In this document: positions 37,244 to 42,063 of the stretch, in pieces | Position numbering within the stretch: position 1 is the first letter of the stretch | Layout: each line of letters opens with the position of its first letter | Source of the DNA: Streptococcus agalactiae ATCC 13813 | Lineage (GTDB): Bacteria; Bacillota; Bacilli; Lactobacillales; Streptococcaceae | Length of the DNA stretch: 42,063 nt | Reading direction: 5' to 3' | NCBI RefSeq assembly: GCF_000186445.1 | Contig: NZ_GL636070.1 | Span: forward strand, 1,035,528-1,077,590 | Translations under genes and position numbers: made by a program | The notes under the pieces: model-generated | Told to the model about the DNA's origin: nothing | Seen by the model: only the letters and a program-made list of their open reading frames with translations | Database searches by the model: none

Positions 37244-37304
37244 ATTTAATTTTAATTCGAATGAATTAAATGGAGCACCTTGATTTAGCGGGGTGCTCTA
37301 TTTT
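37244..37304 (+). terminator. Tandem hairpins in the DHA2 leader, possible attenuator
   Basis: ATTTAATT (37244-37251) pairs with AATTAAAT (37264-37271); right after it GAGCACC (37273-37279) pairs with GGTGCTC (37292-37298) followed by a short T stretch. No plus-strand gene lies upstream that this could serve, since kup ends at its own terminator 900 bases earlier. Confidence 0.6.
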
Positions 37305-37333
37305 ATGATAATAATCAAAGCAAGGAGATTTTA

Positions 37334-38674
37334 ATGACTAAAAAGGGATGGCGTATTATGCCTGCCATAATTACAACGGCTATATTAGGTTTTTCAGGGA
37401 TTCTTATTGAAACATCTATGAATGTCACTTTTCCGCTTTTGATGAAAGAATTTGGGGTTAACCCCGCTGTTATTCAATGGGTGACAACAGGAAATTTGTT
37501 AGCTGTTGCTGTGACTGTGCCTTTGTCAGCATTTATGATTAAAAATTTATCAGAGAGACAAATTTTTACATTGGCAAATGTGCTTTTTTTATCTGGTGTT
37601 TTAATTGATAGCTTTGCCCCTAATTTAGCTATATTGTTAGTAGGGAGAGTCTTGCAAGGTGTTGGGACAGGATTAGCCCTCCCTTTATTGTTTCATATCA
37701 TTCTTACACAAATCCCGATGGAGCGTAGAGGACTAATGATGGGAGTAGCTGCTATGGTCACACTTTTAGCACCGGCAGTTGGACCTACTTATGGTGGTGT
37801 TATTTCAGGAATGTTAGGATGGAAGATGATTTTTATGCTTCTGGCACCAATACTTATCATATCTACCTTTATAGGTTTGGCTTCTATTCCCAAACGTCAA
37901 GTAAGAATTAATGATAAACTCAATTTTCCTGCCTTTGTCAGTTTAGGTATTGGCTTGGCAACCCTTCTTTTAGCTATTGAAAAGATGTCTATTTTTTACT
38001 TATTAGTAGCTATTGTTAGTTTTGTTATTTTTTACTATTTAAATAAACAGCTAGAATTTTTGAATTTGAATGTTTTTAAAGATAAAGATTTCTCAATCTT
38101 ATTGTATGGCGTACTGGCTTTTCAAATGATTCCTCTAGCACTTTCGTTCTTATTACCTAACCTTTTGCAACTTGTTTTACATCAAACTTCAACCAAAGCT
38201 GGTTTGTTTATGTTTCCAGGTGCAATAGCAGTAGTTTTTTTATCCCCTTTTGCAGGTTATCTCCTGGATAAAATTGGTGCATTTAAGCCAATTATGATAG
38301 GTATCTCCTTTTCTTTGATAGGTTTAATTGGTACAGCTATATTCATTCCTGCGAAGTCTGTTGTAGTACTTTTAGCCTTTGATATCCTTACTAAAATTGG
38401 TATGGGGATTGGAGCAAGTAACATGGTTACGACAGCTTTAACAAAACTAAAGCCAACACAGTCAGCGGATGGTAATAGTATCTTGAATACACTTCAACAA
38501 TTTGCGGGAGCTTTTGCAACCGCAGTAGCCTCACAAATTTTTACCATCGGACAAGTAGCTATTCCGAAAAATGGAGCTATAATTGGTAGTCAATTTGCAG
38601 TTCTATTCGTTATCGTTGTTGTTATCTTAGCTATTGTAGGATTAACTTATCTTCGAAAAAGAAAAGCAATATAA
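37334..38674 (+). CDS. DHA2-type MFS drug efflux transporter
   Basis: A 446-residue major facilitator with 12-14 hydrophobic helices. The N-terminal half shows the DHA2 motifs ALPLLFHIIL and GRVLQGVGTGLAL, with the motif C-like stretch LLAPAVGPTYGGVI near residue 150. Related proteins export lipophilic drugs, dyes or bile salts by proton exchange. AAGGAG precedes the ATG. The leader holds a terminator-like hairpin that may limit expression. No regulator gene is adjacent, and the substrate is unknown. Confidence 0.92.
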   Translation: MTKKGWRIMPAIITTAILGFSGILIETSMNVTFPLLMKEFGVNPAVIQWVTTGNLLAVAVTVPLSAFMIKNLSERQIFTLANVLFLSGVLIDSFAPNLAILLVGRVLQGVGTGLALPLLFHIILTQIPMERRGLMMGVAAMVTLLAPAVGPTYGGVISGMLGWKMIFMLLAPILIISTFIGLASIPKRQVRINDKLNFPAFVSLGIGLATLLLAIEKMSIFYLLVAIVSFVIFYYLNKQLEFLNLNVFKDKDFSILLYGVLAFQMIPLALSFLLPNLLQLVLHQTSTKAGLFMFPGAIAVVFLSPFAGYLLDKIGAFKPIMIGISFSLIGLIGTAIFIPAKSVVVLLAFDILTKIGMGIGASNMVTTALTKLKPTQSADGNSILNTLQQFAGAFATAVASQIFTIGQVAIPKNGAIIGSQFAVLFVIVVVILAIVGLTYLRKRKAI

Positions 38675-38721
38675 TAAATGTAAAATCCTATAGAGTACTG
38701 CTCTATAGGATTTTACATTTA
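38675..38721 (+). terminator. Perfect 21-bp hairpin after the DHA2 gene
   Basis: Bases 38675-38695 are the exact reverse complement of 38701-38721, with loop TACTG; it begins one base after the stop. TTTT follows. The stem is unusually long for a terminator. Confidence 0.8.
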
Positions 38722-38727
38722 TTTTGA

Positions 38728-38740
38728 AAAAACGAACATT
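38728..38740 (+). promoter_or_regulatory. PurBox-like site upstream of guaC
   Basis: AAAAACGAACATT matches 12 of 13 positions of the PurR box AWWWCCGAACWWT. It ends 22 bases before the guaC -35. In lactic acid bacteria PurR can activate from such positions. Confidence 0.5.
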
Positions 38741-38762
38741 ATTCAAATAAATTGATCAAAAA

Positions 38763-38790
38763 TTGACTAAAAATAAATAAAGTATATAAT
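38763..38790 (+). promoter_or_regulatory. guaC promoter
   Basis: TTGACT (38763-38768), 16-base spacer, TATAAT (38785-38790). Confidence 0.8.
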
Positions 38791-38801
38791 TTAAAAAGGA
38801 A

Positions 38802-38846
38802 AGGTATGTTTTTACCTAGCGATGCTTTGTTATACAAAGTTATAGG
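38802..38846 (+). other. Structured leader of guaC
   Basis: AGGTA (38802-38806) can pair with TACCT (38813-38817), or CCTA (38815-38818) with TAGG (38843-38846) enclosing CTTTGT/ACAAAG (38825-38830, 38834-38839). The first and second options exclude each other. It does not match a riboswitch class I know. Confidence 0.4.
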
Positions 38847-38876
38847 AAGGTCATTTTACTCATTAGGAGAACCATT

Positions 38877-39860
38877 ATGTTTAACGATATTCCTGTTTTT
38901 GATTATGAAGATATTCAATTAATACCAAACAAGTGTATTATATCTAGCCGCTCACAAGCTGACACAAGTGTCAAACTTGGAAACTATACCTTTAAACTTC
39001 CAGTAATCCCTGCTAATATGCAGACTATTATTGATGAAGAGGTAGCTGAAACATTAGCGTGTGAAGGTTATTTTTATATTATGCACCGTTTTAATGAAGA
39101 AGCAAGAAGACCTTTTATCAAGCGTATGCATGATAAAGGCTTAATTGCTTCGATTTCGGTTGGGGTCAAAGACTATGAATATGATTTTGTGACAAGTCTG
39201 AAAGAAGATGCTCCTGAGTTTATCACTATTGATATTGCACATGGCCATTCTAACAGTGTTATAGAGATGATCCAACACATTAAACAAGAGCTTCCAGGAA
39301 CTTTCGTTATTGCTGGAAATGTAGGAACGCCTGAAGCTGTTAGAGAATTGGAAAATGCAGGTGCAGATGCAACTAAAGTTGGTATTGGACCTGGTAAAGT
39401 TTGTATTACTAAAGTCAAGACAGGTTTTGGTACTGGAGGTTGGCAATTAGCTGCCTTACGTTGGTGTTCTAAAGCTGCTCGCAAGCCAATTATTGCTGAT
39501 GGTGGTATTCGAACACATGGGGATATTGCAAAATCTATCCGCTTTGGTGCTAGTATGGTAATGATTGGTTCGCTGTTTGCTGGTCACCTTGAAAGTCCTG
39601 GAAAACTTGTGGAAGTAGAAGGACAGCAATTTAAAGAATACTATGGCTCAGCTTCTGAATATCAAAAGGGAGAACATAAAAATGTTGAAGGTAAGAAAAT
39701 TCTATTACCTGTTAAAGGGCGACTAGAGGATACTTTGACAGAAATGCAACAAGATTTGCAAAGTTCTATTTCTTACGCAGGTGGAAAAGAATTGGATAGC
39801 TTGAGACACGTTGATTACGTTATTGTTAAAAATTCTATTTGGAATGGTGATTCCATTTAA
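38877..39860 (+). CDS. guaC: GMP reductase
   Basis: Deaminates GMP to IMP with NADPH, so guanine nucleotides can be turned to adenine nucleotides. The 327-residue TIM barrel has the catalytic cysteine Cys176 in [15 protein letters not shown], and the [11 protein letters not shown] strand. It lacks the CBS domains of IMP dehydrogenase. The ATG follows AGGAGA. A good promoter, a PurBox-like site and a structured leader precede it. The next genes, xpt-pbuX, continue purine salvage on their own promoter. Confidence 0.95.
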   Translation: MFNDIPVFDYEDIQLIPNKCIISSRSQADTSVKLGNYTFKLPVIPANMQTIIDEEVAETLACEGYFYIMHRFNEEARRPFIKRMHDKGLIASISVGVKDYEYDFVTSLKEDAPEFITIDIAHGHSNSVIEMIQHIKQELPGTFVIAGNVGTPEAVRELENAGADATKVGIGPGKVCITKVKTGFGTGGWQLAALRWCSKAARKPIIADGGIRTHGDIAKSIRFGASMVMIGSLFAGHLESPGKLVEVEGQQFKEYYGSASEYQKGEHKNVEGKKILLPVKGRLEDTLTEMQQDLQSSISYAGGKELDSLRHVDYVIVKNSIWNGDSI

Positions 39861-39868
39861 ATTAAATC

Positions 39869-39896
39869 TTGAAATCTTAATTAAAAATGTTACAAT
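39869..39896 (+). promoter_or_regulatory. xpt-pbuX promoter
   Basis: TTGAAA (39869-39874), 16-base spacer, TACAAT (39891-39896) with TGT before it. It lies 35 bases before the riboswitch. Confidence 0.8.
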
Positions 39897-39930
39897 AGTT
39901 ATCTATCATACATAACAATTAAATATATGA

Positions 39931-39999
39931 TTTACTTATTTATGCTGAGGATTGGCTTAGCGTCTCTACAAGACACCGTAATGTCTAACAATAAGTAAG
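39931..39999 (+). ncRNA. Purine riboswitch (guanine/xanthine type), variant
   Basis: A three-way junction of the purine class. P1 is TTACTTATT (39932-39940) with AATAAGTAA (39990-39998), P2 is GCTGAG/CTTAGC and P3 is AGACA/TGTCT. The J2/3 core GTCTCTAC is kept, and the discriminator corresponding to position 74 is C (39989), so it should bind guanine, hypoxanthine or xanthine. The kissing loops GATTGG and CCGTAA keep the GG and CC contacts but are each one base shorter than in the Bacillus xpt switch. It should turn xpt-pbuX down when purines are plentiful. Confidence 0.8.
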
Positions 40000-40114
40000 C
40001 TAATAAATAGCTTGCCTGTTGGTTCATGTTAATGAAGCGATAAATTAGAGGAGATTTGTGTCCTCTGATTGAGGTAAGTTATTTTTTTATTTTCTAAAGA
40101 GTGAAGGGGTTATT

Positions 40115-40696
40115 ATGAAGTTATTGGAAGAACGTATTCTTAAAGATGGTGATGTTTTAGGTGAGAACATTTTAAAAGTTGATTCTTTTTTGACTCATCA
40201 GGTAGATTTTGAGTTAATGCAGGAAATAGGTAAAGTTTTTGCTGATAAATATAAAGAAGCCGGCATTACGAAGGTTGTTACAATTGAAGCATCTGGAATT
40301 GCGCCAGCAGTGTACGCAGCTCAAGCATTGGGCGTACCAATGATATTTGCTAAAAAAGCTAAGAACATTACTATGACTGAAGGTATCTTAACTGCTGAAG
40401 TGTATTCTTTTACAAAGCAAGTTACGAGTCAAGTTTCTATTGTGAGTCGCTTTTTATCTAACGATGATACTGTACTCATCATTGATGACTTTTTAGCAAA
40501 CGGTCAAGCGGCTAAAGGATTACTTGAAATTATTGGTCAAGCTGGAGCTAAGGTTGCTGGTATCGGAATCGTTATTGAAAAATCTTTCCAAGATGGGCGT
40601 GATTTGTTAGAAAAAACAGGTGTTCCGGTTACTTCTCTTGCTCGTATTAAAGCGTTTGAAAATGGTCGAGTTGTTTTTGCGGAGGCTGATGCTTAA
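40115..40696 (+). CDS. xpt: Xanthine phosphoribosyltransferase
   Basis: Turns xanthine and PRPP into XMP for purine salvage. The 193-residue type I transferase has the PRPP loop [12 protein letters not shown] near residues 123-134 and the upstream [10 protein letters not shown] stretch. AAGGGG precedes the ATG. It is coupled to pbuX by a TAATG overlap and controlled by the purine riboswitch in its leader. The leader from 40000 to 40114 has several hairpins and a seven-T run at 40082-40088. Confidence 0.96.
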   Translation: MKLLEERILKDGDVLGENILKVDSFLTHQVDFELMQEIGKVFADKYKEAGITKVVTIEASGIAPAVYAAQALGVPMIFAKKAKNITMTEGILTAEVYSFTKQVTSQVSIVSRFLSNDDTVLIIDDFLANGQAAKGLLEIIGQAGAKVAGIGIVIEKSFQDGRDLLEKTGVPVTSLARIKAFENGRVVFAEADA

Positions 40697-41970
40697 TGAA
40701 ATTTAATGAGCAAAGTAATTCGCAAGCAGCACTTCTAGGCTTGCAACACCTGTTAGCTATGTATGCAGGATCCATTCTTGTACCTATCATGATTGCTAGT
40801 GCTCTTGGTTATAATGCTAAGCAACTAACTTATCTTATTGCGACAGATATTTTTATGTGTGGGATTGCCACCTTATTACAATTACGATTAAGTAAGCACT
40901 TTGGAGTGGGTCTTCCAGTTGTATTAGGGTGTGCCTTTCAGTCTGTAGCTCCTTTATCAATTATTGGTGCACAACAAGGTTCTGGCTATATGTTTGGAGC
41001 TTTAATTGCTTCAGGAATATATGTCGTTTTAGTTGCTGGCATTTTTTCTAAAGTTGCAAATTTCTTTCCTCCAATTGTAACAGGATCAGTTATTACTACA
41101 ATTGGTTTGACATTAATACCAGTTGCGATGGGAAATATGGGTGATAATGCAAAAGAACCAAGCTTACAATCTTTAACTTTATCACTGGTAACGATTGGTG
41201 TTGTTTTATTAATTAATATTTTCGCAAAAGGCTTTTTGAAGTCAATTTCAATCCTTATTGGACTCATTTCAGGTACAATTCTTGCAGCATTTATGGGCTT
41301 AGTTGATGCTTCTGTGGTAGCAGAAGCACCACTTGTACATATTCCGAAGCCATTTTATTTTGGAGCTCCTAGATTTGAATTTACTTCTATTTTAATGATG
41401 TGTATTATTGCAACAGTTTCTATGGTAGAATCAACAGGTGTTTACCTTGCGCTTTCAGATATTACAAACGATAAATTAGACAGTAAGAGACTTCGTAATG
41501 GTTACCGTTCAGAAGGATTGGCAGTATTACTTGGCGGCTTATTTAATACCTTTCCATATACCGGTTTTTCTCAAAATGTGGGATTGGTACAGATATCTGG
41601 GATACGTACGCGTAAGCCGATATATTTTACAGCTCTCTTCTTAGTTATACTTGGCTTGTTACCTAAATTTGGCGCAATGGCTCAAATGATTCCAAGTCCA
41701 GTTCTTGGTGGTGCTATGTTAGTTTTATTTGGTATGGTAGCACTTCAAGGGATGAAAATGCTTAATCAGGTTGATTTTGAGCATAATGAGCATAACTTTA
41801 TCATTGCAGCCGTATCAATTGCAGCAGGAGTAGGTTTTAATGGGACAAATCTCTTCATTAGTCTTCCTAATACTTTACAAATGTTTTTGACAAATGGTAT
41901 TGTTATCTCAACCCTGACAGCTGTTGTTTTAAATATTATTTTGAATGGATTGCCTAAAAAATTAATATGA
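40696..41970 (+). CDS. pbuX: Xanthine permease (NCS2 family)
   Basis: Imports xanthine by proton symport to feed Xpt. The 424-residue, roughly 14-segment nucleobase transporter has the family motif SQNVGLVQISGIRTR near residue 295 and the N-terminal LLGLQHLLAMYAGSILVP. Its ATG overlaps the xpt stop by one base. It ends the operon, with a hairpin terminator at the end of the window. Confidence 0.95.
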   Translation: MKFNEQSNSQAALLGLQHLLAMYAGSILVPIMIASALGYNAKQLTYLIATDIFMCGIATLLQLRLSKHFGVGLPVVLGCAFQSVAPLSIIGAQQGSGYMFGALIASGIYVVLVAGIFSKVANFFPPIVTGSVITTIGLTLIPVAMGNMGDNAKEPSLQSLTLSLVTIGVVLLINIFAKGFLKSISILIGLISGTILAAFMGLVDASVVAEAPLVHIPKPFYFGAPRFEFTSILMMCIIATVSMVESTGVYLALSDITNDKLDSKRLRNGYRSEGLAVLLGGLFNTFPYTGFSQNVGLVQISGIRTRKPIYFTALFLVILGLLPKFGAMAQMIPSPVLGGAMLVLFGMVALQGMKMLNQVDFEHNEHNFIIAAVSIAAGVGFNGTNLFISLPNTLQMFLTNGIVISTLTAVVLNIILNGLPKKLI

Positions 41971-42038
41971 TACTTTCCTTTATTTATCAAAAAAGTTAAT
42001 GTTTAGTTATTGATTTCATGATGAGAATATAAAAGAAA

Positions 42039-42063
42039 AACTGAGTAATTTATTACTCAGTTC
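42039..42063 (+). terminator. Terminator after pbuX, cut by the window edge
   Basis: AACTGAGTAA (42039-42048) pairs with TTACTCAGTT (42053-42062), loop TTTA. The following T run, if any, is outside the window. Confidence 0.7.

Noticed and set aside
39141..39484. Two antisense frames of about 100 codons inside guaC
   Set aside because: They lie opposite a well conserved enzyme gene, have no ribosome sites and encode unlikely compositions, so they are shadows.

Overview
The window is low-GC Gram-positive chromosome. Gene content and order point to a streptococcus, most likely Streptococcus agalactiae or a close relative. The main signs are hom-thrB followed by a folC-folE-folP-folB-folK run, murB directly upstream of potABCD, relQ-nadK-RluA-family synthase-pta, a prs2-like gene with a cysteine desulfurase, a DUF1831 gene and rex, and guaC next to xpt-pbuX. 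The species name is an inference from family knowledge; no search was run. It looks like ordinary housekeeping chromosome. I see no phage, insertion sequence, integrase, CRISPR array, rRNA or tRNA.

Layout, left to right. Bases 1-5000 hold a small membrane-anchored protein of unknown function, a YeiH-type transporter, an aldehyde dehydrogenase and a BCCT osmolyte transporter, mostly separate units with terminators between. A polysaccharide deacetylase on the minus strand (5011-5898) is divergent from a tightly packed eight-gene plus-strand run (6075-12602): threonine synthesis (hom, thrB), a RarD-like permease, then five folate genes. Next come murB and potABCD (12746-17468) for the cell wall and spermidine/putrescine uptake, then a CLC chloride transporter.

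Bases 19159-25077 form a small sugar-related area: an AraC-type regulator on the minus strand, a 620-base gap rich in regulatory signals, a HAD phosphatase, an SGNH esterase, a GH1 6-phospho-beta-glucosidase and an AI-2E family membrane protein. radC faces a minus-strand group (rex, DUF1831 protein, cysteine desulfurase, divergent PRPP synthetase paralog, CYTH protein). The CYTH gene is divergent from relQ-nadK-RluA-pta (29960-33341), which ties alarmone, NADP and acetate metabolism together. A short-chain dehydrogenase, the Kup potassium transporter, an unknown PAS-like protein and a DHA2-type efflux pump follow. The right end is purine salvage: guaC, then a purine-riboswitch-like leader and xpt-pbuX.

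No obvious new multi-gene system is present. The most interesting items are regulatory. (1) An AraC-type control region at 20112-20246 has GGATAGT repeats spaced 21 bp, a cre-like site and a short transcript that ends at a strong terminator before any gene. (2) A purine riboswitch ahead of xpt has both kissing loops one base short and a swapped base pair next to the ligand site. (3) A terminator sits inside the leader of the DHA2 pump with no upstream gene to serve. (4) A PRPP synthetase paralog lacks the catalytic-loop Lys and Arg.
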